DNA from: Idiomarina sp. X4
Lineage (GTDB): Bacteria; Pseudomonadota; Gammaproteobacteria; Enterobacterales; Alteromonadaceae
Reading direction: 5' to 3'
Length of the DNA: 64,000 bases
Assembly (NCBI RefSeq): GCF_002808045.1
Contig: NZ_CP025000.1
Span: forward strand, 1 to 64,000
The notes beneath the pieces are model-generated. The model searched no databases and had not been told where the DNA came from. It worked only from the letters and a program-made list of their open reading frames with translations. Each line of letters starts with the position of its first letter. Positions within the stretch are counted from its first letter, which is position 1. A program made the position numbers and the translations under genes. Positions 9,540 through 24,870 of this stretch are shown piece after piece.

Positions 9540-9554
9540 TGCGAATAGTTATCA
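9540..9554 (-). promoter_or_regulatory. Candidate Fur box upstream of the PKHD hydroxylase
   Basis: On the minus strand this reads TGATAAC-T-ATTCGCA, which matches 11 of 14 defined positions of the 7-1-7 Fur consensus (TGATAAT-N-ATTATCA). It lies just upstream of the hydroxylase start, where bound Fur would block transcription or initiation. The call rests on sequence match and on the known iron regulation of the family. Confidence 0.45.
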
Positions 9555-9608
9555 TTTCTGCAAATATACACGAGATCATTCTTTCAAAAAAGCACATAAG
9601 GTTTTTCT

Positions 9609-10403
9609 ATGTTTGAGAAGAAAAAAGTTTGGGTTGGTGTTGGCAGCGTTTTAGCGTCAACAATGGCCGCCTCAACCGTTAATGCAGCGCCATTAACTCA
9701 GCCAAACGCGGCACCGGCGTCTTTTATGGTTGCCCCCATGGCGGAAGGCGAAATGGCCGCGCCTGAAATAGACTTAAGCACAAATGACACTGCATTTTTG
9801 GCACAGCTTGGGTTCATTCGCGGGCACCTTTGGGTTGGCATGAAGCTTTATGAGCAAGGCCACATTGAAATGGCAAAAACCCATATGAAGCATCCTGGCG
9901 ATGAACTTTACGCAGGTCTCAAGGAAGCTTTTTCCGACCGTGGACAACCGGGCTTTGCCGATGAACTGGAAGCGTTAGCTGACAGCGTTATCAACGACAA
10001 CAGCAAAGACGTTGTCATGAATAATTACAACGTACTGCTTGACGCAATTAGCGCGCACGAGCCTGTTGCTGATATGTCCGCAAAGAGTGTTCTATTAAGC
10101 ATAGCGACTATGTTGATGGCAACTGCCGATGAGTACGCCGTGGGTATTCAGGAAGGTAAAGTAGTACAACTCCATGAGTATCAAGACGCACTTGGCTTTA
10201 AAGAAATTGCCCTTAATCGTTTAGAGCGAATAAAGCACGAGGAAGCCGAAAAAGCATCAGGCGCCATTGAGGAAGCACGCAATGTATTACAGTCTTTAAC
10301 AGACCTTTGGCCGACCATTACTCCGGAAGGTGAATTGCAAGGTGATGCCAGCAAAATCTATGGCGCAGCATCACGTATTGAACTGGAAGCTCGCAGTATT
10401 TAA
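9609..10403 (+). CDS. Uncharacterised periplasmic helical protein at the head of the nirK module
   Basis: I do not recognise this 264-residue protein. It starts with a Sec signal peptide (VWVGVGSVLASTMAAS..., likely cleaved after VNA or VNAA, about residues 25-27). A Met/Pro/Ala-rich linker (about 28-58) and an apparently all-helical domain follow. A striking His/Met segment covers residues 72-95: His73, Met78, His85, Met88, His92, Met93 and His95, leading into HPGDELYAGL. Such spacing could bind copper or heme, but that is inference. The rest is rich in Ala, Glu and Leu without cysteines. It precedes cytochrome c and nirK on the same strand, separated from them by a strong dyad. An imelysin- or EfeO-like helical fold is a possibility I cannot confirm. 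Confidence 0.75.
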   Translation: MFEKKKVWVGVGSVLASTMAASTVNAAPLTQPNAAPASFMVAPMAEGEMAAPEIDLSTNDTAFLAQLGFIRGHLWVGMKLYEQGHIEMAKTHMKHPGDELYAGLKEAFSDRGQPGFADELEALADSVINDNSKDVVMNNYNVLLDAISAHEPVADMSAKSVLLSIATMLMATADEYAVGIQEGKVVQLHEYQDALGFKEIALNRLERIKHEEAEKASGAIEEARNVLQSLTDLWPTITPEGELQGDASKIYGAASRIELEARSI

Positions 10404-10420
10404 AACGACTTTCTACCTCT

Positions 10421-10478
10421 CCGCTTACCCCTGGGTATACTCCTCAATATACCCATTCTATACCCCAGGGAGTAAGCG
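10421..10478 (+). promoter_or_regulatory. Long imperfect dyad with three TATACCC elements upstream of cytochrome c-nirK
   Basis: The arms 10422-10439 and 10459-10478 pair as CGCTTAC/GTAAGCG plus CCCTGGGTATA/TATACCCCAGGG, about 18 base pairs with two single-base bulges. The 19-base loop holds another TATACCC (10448-10454), so the left-arm GGGTATA (10433-10439) can pair with either downstream copy. Only a short TTTT follows, so it may be a weak terminator or attenuator after the upstream gene, or an operator for a dimeric regulator. Confidence 0.6.
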
Positions 10479-10561
10479 AGTTTTACCTCTTCGTTTCACT
10501 CGTAAAAAGCCAGCAAAACAGTAACCTATAGACATCTTAAGTCAGTCACTGAGGTGTCATT

Positions 10562-10954
10562 ATGAACATTCAATCCACTTTAAAAGTAGGCGCAGTAGCA
10601 GCCTCTGTTGTCGCCTTTTTTCTAGCACAACCTGCTGAAGCGGCAGATGGTAAGAACGCCTACAAAAAATACTGCCAGGCGTGTCACCAACCAGCAGGTA
10701 AAGGTTTAGCTGGTGTTTTTCCTCCGCTTGCGGACAACCCAAATATTAAAGACAAACCAGACTACATCGCCCAGACCATAATAAAAGGCAAATCAGGCGC
10801 ACTCACTGTTAATGGTGCTACATACAACGGCGCTATGCCTCCTATGTCATACCTAAAAGACGCTGACATTGCCGCTATTGTGAATTACGTCAATACCGAA
10901 CTGGCTAACGGCAGTAGTACTATTGAAGCAAGCGCTGTCGCAGGCTCTCGTTAA
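10562..10954 (+). CDS. Periplasmic monoheme cytochrome c (likely NirK electron donor)
   Basis: This 130-residue class I cytochrome c has a Sec signal peptide ending AEAADG (about residue 28). Heme attachment is at CQACH (Cys38, Cys41, His42), and a likely axial methionine is in AMPPM (Met92 or Met95). It is 34 bases upstream of nirK, and small cytochromes c are known electron donors to copper nitrite reductases, so delivery of electrons to NirK is the natural inference. A GAGGTG Shine-Dalgarno precedes the ATG. Confidence 0.9.
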   Translation: MNIQSTLKVGAVAASVVAFFLAQPAEAADGKNAYKKYCQACHQPAGKGLAGVFPPLADNPNIKDKPDYIAQTIIKGKSGALTVNGATYNGAMPPMSYLKDADIAAIVNYVNTELANGSSTIEASAVAGSR

Positions 10955-10988
10955 TTTTTAACTATCCTATGAACAAGGAAGAACAATT

Positions 10989-12140
10989 ATGAAATCACTC
11001 AGTCTCTCAGTTATCAGTGCGTCTATTTTGGCAGCCGCTGCCTCCGTTTCAGCCCCTGTTGCTTTCGCTGACACCGAATTAAAGCACGACAGCGAATACG
11101 TCATTGACGGCAAAGTCTATGGCCTACCTGAAGCTAAGGTTTACCGCGAAGACTACACTGGTCCTGCGGTTGTCGGTGACTACCTGACTCAAGTGCCTAA
11201 CTTGGCCAAGCTTGACTATAAAGGTAACAAAACACATGACGTTCGCATGGACGTGTTTTCACAAAAAGTAGAAGTTGCTCCTGGCGTGAGCTACTCAGCA
11301 TGGACTTTTGGTGGTTCTGTACCAGGGCCAGTATTGCACGTGCGTGAAGGTGATCGGGTTATTTTCAAGATGAAAAACCGCTCTGACGAAGAGGTCACTA
11401 TTACTAAACCGGTGAAAAATGGCTCACCATTCTTCCAGCAGTTACAGGCAAACACTTACCAAAATAACCAACCAGTTATTAATCCAATGCCACACTCTAT
11501 GGACTTCCACAGCGGAACGGTTGCGGCTGAAGACAAATGGCGCACTATCTCTCCGGGCGAAACTATTGAGTTTGAATGGATTGCCAACTACGCAGGTACT
11601 TACATGTACCACTGCGGTACTTCCAGCGTACTCATGCACACGGCAATGGGTCAGTACGGTGCAGTCGTTGTGTCACCAAAAGACGGTTACCCAACTGACG
11701 CCGACAAGGAATACGTGCTGGTTCAGTCTGAACACTACTTAGAAGAAGTGGGTGACGGTGAATTTATTTACAATCATGACGCTGCACTTAATCGTCAGCC
11801 CAGCCACGTTACTTTTAATGGGCATGTCGGTGCACTGAGTGACTCGCCATTACGCGCTGATGAAGGCGACCGTGTGCGCTTACACGTACTAAATGCAGGA
11901 CCTTCTGGTACTTCCAGCTTCCATGTTATTGGCGCTATCTTTGACCGCGTTTGGTACGAAGGCGACCCACGTAACGATTGGTACGGCATGCAAACCGTTT
12001 TACTCGGCGCAAGTAATAGCGCAACTATCGAGTTTGTCGTACCAGAAGAAGGCATCTACAAGCTAGTCGATCATGAGTTTGCTGATGCTGAGCTTGGCGC
12101 TGCTGGTGCCCTTATTGCGGGTCCACGTAAAGACAAGTAA
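10989..12140 (+). CDS. nirK: Copper-containing nitrite reductase NirK with altered type 1 copper site
   Basis: NirK reduces nitrite to nitric oxide in the periplasm. The 383-residue protein has a signal peptide (cleavage near AFADTE, about residue 28) and two cupredoxin domains. Type 2 copper ligands His174, His208 and His362 are present, as are the catalytic Asp172, His312 and Ile314 (MDFH, FHVIG). Type 1 ligands His169, Cys209 and His217 are present, but the axial methionine position is Gln222 (MHTAMGQYG against the usual HxxxGM). A methionine lies two residues earlier, at 220. An insertion of roughly 25-30 residues (about 139-167) precedes the first copper motif. A good AAGGAAG ribosome binding site is present. 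Function as nitrite reductase is likely but redox properties may differ. Confidence 0.9.
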   Translation: MKSLSLSVISASILAAAASVSAPVAFADTELKHDSEYVIDGKVYGLPEAKVYREDYTGPAVVGDYLTQVPNLAKLDYKGNKTHDVRMDVFSQKVEVAPGVSYSAWTFGGSVPGPVLHVREGDRVIFKMKNRSDEEVTITKPVKNGSPFFQQLQANTYQNNQPVINPMPHSMDFHSGTVAAEDKWRTISPGETIEFEWIANYAGTYMYHCGTSSVLMHTAMGQYGAVVVSPKDGYPTDADKEYVLVQSEHYLEEVGDGEFIYNHDAALNRQPSHVTFNGHVGALSDSPLRADEGDRVRLHVLNAGPSGTSSFHVIGAIFDRVWYEGDPRNDWYGMQTVLLGASNSATIEFVVPEEGIYKLVDHEFADAELGAAGALIAGPRKDK

Positions 12141-12150
12141 GGAGACGGTT

Positions 12151-12924
12151 ATGGTTAAGTGGCTTGGAGTTGCGGGACTCATGTTCTCTACGCTAACAGC
12201 GTCACCGCTAGTACTCTCAGACCCAGTCCGTATTAATGGTGGCGAGTTTGAACCGCCGGTTTTGTTGGACAAGGAACGTCTTAGCATTGAAATTCATAGC
12301 TTCATGCTTGACGCAACTCCGGTCACTAACCAACTTTTTCTCAACTTTGTTAACAGCCACCCTAAATGGCAGCGAGACAACATCGCTGCCCTGTTTCACG
12401 ACGGAAATTACCTAAAGCACTGGCCTAAAAAAGACGCCTACCCTAACGGCGAGGCGGACCATCCAGTGACTTATGTGTCATGGTTTGCAGCACGTGAATA
12501 TTGTGCTGCACAAGGTGGTCGTTTACCCAGTCTCAATGAATGGGAGTACGCCTCTGTTCAGTATCGTCAGCAACAAAACATCAGTGATGACGATTATGCA
12601 CGCAACTTATTTGCCTGGTACAGCCAACCCAAAAGCGACAAACAAGCCGTGGACATTAATGCCACTGAGCTCAGTCATATGTATGACCGGGTTAACGAGT
12701 GGGTTGAAGACTATCAGTTACTATTAACCAACGGTGATGATGTCGACTTATTATCGGGCTCCTGCGGCGACGGAGCGCGTTTTTTATCAAGCTTTACCAA
12801 AGCCAATTACGCTACATTTTTTCGGTATCAGTCTCGTAGCGACTACGCACCACAGAGCTCAACCAGCACCATGGGTTTTCGCTGTGCTTACGACATTCAT
12901 TCCGAAAACGGAGACCAATTATGA
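12151..12924 (+). CDS. nirV: NirV-like protein with formylglycine-generating-enzyme (SUMF1) fold
   Basis: This 257-residue exported or membrane-anchored protein (N-terminal MVKWLGVAGLMFSTLTAS) has the FGE-sulfatase domain. The motifs seen are PVTNQLFLNFV, HPVTYVSWFAAREYC, GGRLPSLNEWEYA and the C-terminal STMGFRCAYD. The gene following nirK in several denitrifiers encodes a protein of this family called NirV; its exact role is unknown. The paired catalytic cysteines of true formylglycine-generating enzymes are not evident (one Cys in SGSCGDG), so a different function is likely. The start at 12151 is chosen because AAGGAG lies seven bases upstream; the frame is open for 26 more codons inside nirK. 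It overlaps the SCO gene by four bases. Confidence 0.82.
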   Translation: MVKWLGVAGLMFSTLTASPLVLSDPVRINGGEFEPPVLLDKERLSIEIHSFMLDATPVTNQLFLNFVNSHPKWQRDNIAALFHDGNYLKHWPKKDAYPNGEADHPVTYVSWFAAREYCAAQGGRLPSLNEWEYASVQYRQQQNISDDDYARNLFAWYSQPKSDKQAVDINATELSHMYDRVNEWVEDYQLLLTNGDDVDLLSGSCGDGARFLSSFTKANYATFFRYQSRSDYAPQSSTSTMGFRCAYDIHSENGDQL

Positions 12925-13580
12925 ACAACCTATTTAAACCATCCGCTTATGCGGCACTGATTCTATCAAGCGCCCTGCTTGCATTGGCTCCGGCAGTCGC
13001 ACAAGATCACTCTCAACACAAATCTGGACATGAGAACCACGCAAGTCATAAAAACCACACCAGCATGAAAGCCGCCAAAGTATCACATTCTTCATCGGTG
13101 TATCAGGTTGATGGACATTGGATAACACACAAAGGTGAGCATATGGCACTAGCTGACTTACAAGGGCAGCCGGTCATTGTCTCAATGATATATGGCAGCT
13201 GCACCACAGCCTGTCCGGTTCTCGTCAATGACGCTAAACGTCTGTACACCAGTTTGAGTAACGAAGCTCAAAAGCAAGTGAAACTGGTGATGGTCAGCTT
13301 CGACAACTCTCGCGATACACCAAAAGCGTTGGCTGACTACGTTAAGCAGTACAACCTAAACAGCGATAGATGGGTCTTTTTACACGGCGAAGATCAGGAT
13401 ATTCGGACATTGGCAACCGTACTGGGTGTTCGCTACAGGAAACGTCCTGACGGGGATTTCGACCACAGCAACCTGATTACTGTGCTCGATGAAAATGGCG
13501 TTATCCAACACCGTGTTGAAGGCTTAGGCCAGCCAATGGAAGACGCTGCCAAAGTCGTTAATAAATTGACACAGAAGTAA
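12921..13580 (+). CDS. SCO1/SenC-family copper chaperone
   Basis: SCO proteins are thioredoxin-fold periplasmic copper chaperones used in assembly of copper oxidases and other cupredoxin sites. The 219-residue protein has a signal peptide ending AVAQ (about residue 28). A histidine-rich segment (about 30-56) follows. The copper-binding cysteines are in CTTAC (Cys94 and Cys98), with the distal ligand His182 (FDHSNLITVLD). Its start overlaps the nirV stop (ATGA), so it belongs to the nirK operon and probably metallates NirK. Confidence 0.92.
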   Translation: MNNLFKPSAYAALILSSALLALAPAVAQDHSQHKSGHENHASHKNHTSMKAAKVSHSSSVYQVDGHWITHKGEHMALADLQGQPVIVSMIYGSCTTACPVLVNDAKRLYTSLSNEAQKQVKLVMVSFDNSRDTPKALADYVKQYNLNSDRWVFLHGEDQDIRTLATVLGVRYRKRPDGDFDHSNLITVLDENGVIQHRVEGLGQPMEDAAKVVNKLTQK

Positions 13581-13636
13581 TGAATAATGCATTCGTTGTT
13601 GCAATAAGCTAAGTATTTTGTTCCACTAAAAAAGAA

Positions 13637-17053
<3,417 letters not shown>

Positions 17054-17064
<11 letters not shown>

Positions 17065-17812
17065 TCAACAAGCTCTGCGCTACAGCAGCAACCTACTTAT
17101 TGACTCCATTGGAGAAGGCGGACAGCAACGTTTACTGGACAGCCAAGTGCTCATTATTGGGCTTGGAGGTTTAGGCACTCCTGCCAGTCAATATCTGGCG
17201 TCATCTGGCGTTGGTCAGCTGACACTCATGGATCACGATAAGGTATCGCTAAGTAACCTACAGCGGCAAATGCTTTACAGCGGTTTAGATGTTGGCTTAC
17301 TCAAAGTCACACAGGCTGCACAGCGTTTAGCCGATATAAATCCAGACGTCGATATAACAACGTTATCGCAGGCGGCGTCCGAAGATACCCTGAGAGAACA
17401 CATTGGTACGTGCGATATCGTGCTCGATTGCACCGATAACCGTGATACTCGTTATCTCATTAACCGTTACTGTTATTGGTTCAATAAACCCCTGATTAGT
17501 GGCGCTGCCCGGGGGTTTAACGGACAGGTCGTCGCTTTAGACCCTGGCCGAGATCATGGGTGCTATCAATGTCTGTACCCCACTGAAGTTAAAGAGCCCC
17601 TGGACTGCAGTAACGCCGGCATTGCCGCTCCTGTCGTTGGCATTATTGGCGCTATGCAGTCACTTCTTGCCATTCAATACTTAACACAACACGAATTGCC
17701 CTGGGGTTTGCTTCAGTCATTTAATGGCCTCGATCACCAATGGCACGTAGCTGAGTTACCCAAGTCAACAACGTGCCCGATTTGCGGAGGTGAGAATGCA
17801 AATAACCGTTAA
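17054..17812 (+). CDS. thiF: ThiS adenylyltransferase ThiF
   Basis: ThiF adenylates the C-terminal glycine of ThiS so that sulfur can be added. The 252-residue protein shows the nucleotide-binding GLGGLGTPASQYLAS (about 37-50) and the DCTDN motif. Zinc cysteines are Cys170, Cys173, Cys241 and Cys244. Cys185 matches the position of the ThiF catalytic cysteine. It could be mistaken for MoeB, but location between thiDE and thiS decides for ThiF. GGAGG precedes the ATG, which lies inside the end of thiDE. Confidence 0.95.
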
Positions 17813-17996
17813 TGGCAAACCAATGCGATTCGACCGCGCTTTGAGCTTGTCGGAGTTTTTTGAGCATCAACAAATCAATACTGCAGCTATTGCTGTTGCC
17901 GTCAACGGCGTTGTTATCCATCGTGAGAATTGGCATGAGTATAGGCTAAAGCACGATGACTCATTGACCATTATTCAAGCGGTTGCAGGAGGGTAA
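17796..17996 (+). CDS. thiS: Sulfur carrier protein ThiS
   Basis: ThiS is a ubiquitin-like carrier whose C-terminal Gly-Gly receives the sulfur used for thiazole synthesis. The 66-residue protein begins [12 protein letters not shown] and ends QAVAGG, as required. The ATG at 17796 is chosen because GGAGG lies five bases upstream; the GTG two codons earlier overlaps that Shine-Dalgarno. It overlaps the end of thiF and directly precedes thiG. Confidence 0.95.
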   Translation: MQITVNGKPMRFDRALSLSEFFEHQQINTAAIAVAVNGVVIHRENWHEYRLKHDDSLTIIQAVAGG

Positions 17997-17997
17997 A

Positions 17998-18798
17998 ATG
18001 CTGACTATTGCGAATAAAGCCTTTAGCTCAAGGCTGTTCATTGGTAGTGGAAAATACAGTAGCGCAGATGTAATGAAGTCATCTATTCGTGCGTCCGGCA
18101 GCGAACTGATTACGCTGGCCTTAAAGCGCGTTGATTTCAATCAGCCAACCGATGACATTGTCACTCCAATTAAGGAGTTGGGTCTCGATATATTGCCTAA
18201 TACGTCGGGTGCAAAAACCGCTGACGAAGCCATTTACGCTGCAAGATTGGCACGCGAGGCACTGCAAACCTATTGGTTGAAGTTGGAGATACACCCTGAT
18301 CCTAATTACCTACTGCCCGACCCTATCGAGACACTGAAAGCAGCCGAACAGCTGGTTAAAGAAGGCTTTGTTGTTATGCCGTACTGTGGCGCCGATCCCG
18401 TGTTATGCAAACGGTTGGAGGAAGTAGGCTGTGAGGCGGTAATGCCACTTGGCTCTCCTATTGGTTCCAACAAAGGTCTTGTCACCCGGGACTTCTTAAA
18501 CATTATTATCGAACAAGCGTCAGTACCTGTTGTGGTCGATGCGGGCATTGGTGCTCCCAGCCATGCGGCTGAAGCCATGGAGATAGGTGCTGACGCTGTT
18601 TTGGTCAACACGGCCATCGCAACGGCACATGATCCGGTAGCGATGTCCAACGCGTTTCGTCAGACCGTTGATGCCGGTAGAACCGCCTTTGAAGCCGGCC
18701 TTTCGGGCATACTTTCGGGAACAGCCCCGAACAATCGCAACAGCTCAATGCATGCCCAAGCCTCCAGCCCACTGACCGAGTTTATAGAAACGTTATGA
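17998..18798 (+). CDS. thiG: Thiazole synthase ThiG
   Basis: ThiG condenses deoxyxylulose phosphate, dehydroglycine and ThiS-thiocarboxylate into the thiazole ring. The 266-residue TIM-barrel protein carries [20 protein letters not shown], the Schiff-base lysine segment YWLKLEI and the phosphate-binding [23 protein letters not shown]. The ATG at 17998 is used, with GGAGG upstream; an in-frame TTG at 17983 lies inside thiS and is unlikely. The gene starts one base after the thiS stop. Confidence 0.96.
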   Translation: MLTIANKAFSSRLFIGSGKYSSADVMKSSIRASGSELITLALKRVDFNQPTDDIVTPIKELGLDILPNTSGAKTADEAIYAARLAREALQTYWLKLEIHPDPNYLLPDPIETLKAAEQLVKEGFVVMPYCGADPVLCKRLEEVGCEAVMPLGSPIGSNKGLVTRDFLNIIIEQASVPVVVDAGIGAPSHAAEAMEIGADAVLVNTAIATAHDPVAMSNAFRQTVDAGRTAFEAGLSGILSGTAPNNRNSSMHAQASSPLTEFIETL

Positions 18799-19893
18799 GC
18801 AACAGTTTTTACGATGTCTGGAAACAGCTTAGCTGGGATGACATGACGCTCAAGTTATACAGTTCAAACGCTGATGACGTAGAGCGTGCACTCAATAAGA
18901 ACAGACTAAACAATGATGACTTTATGGCGCTGTTATCGCCTTCAGCAGAGCGTTATCTGCCTGCATTGGCGGAGCGATCACAAATGCTCACGAGACAACG
19001 CTTTGGTAATACGTTACAGCTTTTCATTCCTTTGTATTTATCCAACTTGTGCGCCAACGATTGCAGCTACTGCGGCTTCTCAATGAGCAACCGACTCAAG
19101 CGAAAAACCTTGTCGGTGACTGAAATTGAACAAGAATGCCGCGCTATAAAGGCCAAGGGCTTTGATACCATTTTGATTGTCACCGGAGAACACGAGACCA
19201 AGGTCGGCATCGAATACTTCCGGCAGGCCATGCCAATAATTAAACGCTACTTCAGTTATGTGATGTTTGAAGTTCAGCCGCTGTCGACAAGCGAGTACAA
19301 GCAACTCAAAGGTCTCGGCCTGGATGCGGTAATGGTATACCAGGAAACCTATAGCTCCCTAACCTACTCTCAACACCATTTAAAAGGCAAAAAACGCGAC
19401 TTCCGTTGGCGTCTTGAAACACCGGATAGGCTCGGTGCATGTGGCATGGACAAAATAGGTCTTGGATCGTTGATTGGACTGGAAGACTGGCGTATCGACA
19501 GTACCTTCACGGCAATACACCTCGACTATATGCGTAAACGCTACTGGCGCAGTCGGTATTCGTTGTCGTTTCCTCGTTTGCGCCCTTGTACTGGTGGCGT
19601 TTCAAGTGTGAAAGACATGACCAACAAACAGCTGGTACAGCTTATTTGCGCCTATCGATTACGGTTTCCCGATGTCGAGCTTAGCCTCTCAACCCGTGAG
19701 GAACAAAGTTTACGAGATGGTCTGTTCAGTTTAGGGGTGACTTCCGTCAGTGCAGAGTCCAAAACTCAGCCTGGCGGGTATGCTAATGAAAATGAGGAGC
19801 TAGAGCAGTTTTCTATCGACGATGGGCGTTCAGTTAATGAGGTGGCTAATGCGATAAAGGCAAAAGGATTACAGCCTGTTTGGACCGACTGGC

Positions 19894-21820
<1,927 letters not shown>

Positions 21821-21862
21821 TCAATCCTGTTTAATACGTAACGTTTCGTTAAGTGACTAAAA

Positions 21863-23515
<1,653 letters not shown>

Positions 23516-23662
23516 TCAGGTCGAATTTGGGATTGCTTTAAGACGGGAAAGTAGTATACCGAAAGTCGGTCATGACGACAAATGAAAAAGCACGCAACCT
23601 AGTCTTTAACTACGTCAGTTTGCTAATATAAAGCCCGCTAAAGTCTATTTGGGAGTTCGTTT

Positions 23663-24307
23663 ATGTCATCCTGCTGCGGCAGTTCATGCGCTACCACACA
23701 AGATCATATCGATAAATCACAGCGAAAACTGCTTTGGACAGTGTTAGTCCTTAACGGAGTTATGTTTTTCGTGGAGTTCATTGCCGGTTGGTTTGCACAG
23801 TCCAGTGGTCTTATTGCGGACTCGCTAGATATGCTGGCTGATACACTCGTTTATGGCGTTAGTTTATACGCTGTTGGTAAAGCCATTAAATACAAAGCCA
23901 ACGCAGCTATTTTTAACGGTACGCTGCAAACCTTATTGGCGTTATTAGTATTAGCTGACGTAGTGCAGCGATTAGTCTTCGGCAGCCAACCGAATGCCAA
24001 CATGATGTTATGGATTGCCGGTTTGGCATTGGTGGTTAACATCGCTTGCTTTGCTCTTTTATACAGCTCCAGAAACGGCGATATTAATATTCGCGCCAGT
24101 TGGATATGTTCTCGCAACGACATGCTCATGAACACCGGTGTCATTATTTCTGCGCTTCTGGTCGCTCAGCTCAATATGGCGTGGCCAGACTTAGTGATAG
24201 CAACAGTAATTGCCTTGGTTGTGTTGCGCTCTGCAATACGCATTATTCGCGACGCGCGAGCAGTAAAAGCAGGTGATAAAGCCGATATTTCAGGGTGTTG
24301 TGGTTAA
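23663..24307 (+). CDS. Short CDF-type cation transporter with cysteine-rich ends
   Basis: This 214-residue protein with six predicted membrane helices belongs to the cation diffusion facilitator superfamily. Helix 2 has the metal-binding aspartates in DSLDMLAD (Asp53, Asp57, Asp60), and helix 5 has CSRNDMLMNTG. The usual cytoplasmic C-terminal domain (about 80 residues) is missing. Instead both ends carry cysteines (SSCCGSSC at residues 2-9 and GCCG at the C-terminus), which may bind or sense the exported metal. Zinc, cadmium or cobalt export is plausible. It is divergent from pyrG, and a GGGAG precedes the ATG. Confidence 0.85.
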   Translation: MSSCCGSSCATTQDHIDKSQRKLLWTVLVLNGVMFFVEFIAGWFAQSSGLIADSLDMLADTLVYGVSLYAVGKAIKYKANAAIFNGTLQTLLALLVLADVVQRLVFGSQPNANMMLWIAGLALVVNIACFALLYSSRNGDINIRASWICSRNDMLMNTGVIISALLVAQLNMAWPDLVIATVIALVVLRSAIRIIRDARAVKAGDKADISGCCG

Positions 24308-24322
24308 AACTCCAACACCCTG
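24291..24322. terminator. Perfect 10-bp hairpin at the convergent gene junction
   Basis: CAGGGTGTTG and CAACACCCTG pair perfectly around a 12-base loop and span the stop codon of the cation transporter. The next gene converges on it. No U-tract is visible on either strand, so it may work as a bidirectional transcript-end hairpin rather than a classical terminator. Confidence 0.4.
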
Positions 24323-24329
24323 GATTGTA

Positions 24330-24809
24330 TTAATTAGTTTGGCCGTTAGATTGGTCTATATCTTCGAATTTAAACGGTCCTTTGGTTCCACTTCTGACAA
24401 CCACACTGCCTGCTAACAGATCATGCCAACCCTGCTTGCGCTTCGCCCATCCAATCCAGAAAAAGCCAAAAAATAACGGAATAGCCGCTGGAATATAAGC
24501 AAAGTAACGGCCAATCGCCTTACCTACGCTCAGCTTGTCACCCGTTTTTTCATCCACAACGCGCAGCTTTAAAAGCATTTTTCCCGGAGTCCCTAAATAT
24601 TTCACCCAGAAGAAAACCGTAAGAACCACAGGCAAAATATAATTCAATAATAAATCCCAGAAGCCGTAAATCATTTCATTGCCTTCCCAATAAACCTGGC
24701 CGTATATAAACGACGTTGGTAAAGCAAAAACAATGAGCATAATGACTGAGTCAATAATGACCGCTAGCAATCGAATCCAAAAACCGGCGTATTCTGCGTG
24801 TTGTTCCAT
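24330..24809 (-). CDS. RDD family membrane protein
   Basis: This 159-residue protein has the RDD domain, named for conserved Arg and Asp residues, seen as AGFWIRLLAVIIDSVIM near the N-terminus and GTPGKMLLKLRVVDEKTG in the middle. Three hydrophobic segments are predicted. RDD proteins have been proposed to be transporters (for example Na+/H+ exchange in halophiles), but most are uncharacterised. An AGGAG lies eight bases upstream of the ATG. It is the last gene of a minus-strand accessory run. Confidence 0.85.
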   Translation of the reverse strand: MEQHAEYAGFWIRLLAVIIDSVIMLIVFALPTSFIYGQVYWEGNEMIYGFWDLLLNYILPVVLTVFFWVKYLGTPGKMLLKLRVVDEKTGDKLSVGKAIGRYFAYIPAAIPLFFGFFWIGWAKRKQGWHDLLAGSVVVRSGTKGPFKFEDIDQSNGQTN

Positions 24810-24870
24810 AGAGAGACTCCTTTTTTATTATCTTGATTCAGAAACAATAAAATGTTCACCCGTATAAATT

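Noticed and set aside
9530..10561. FNR (TTGATnnnnATCAA) or NsrR site for the nirK module
   Set aside because: I searched by eye on both strands in the two upstream regions and found no convincing match to either consensus.
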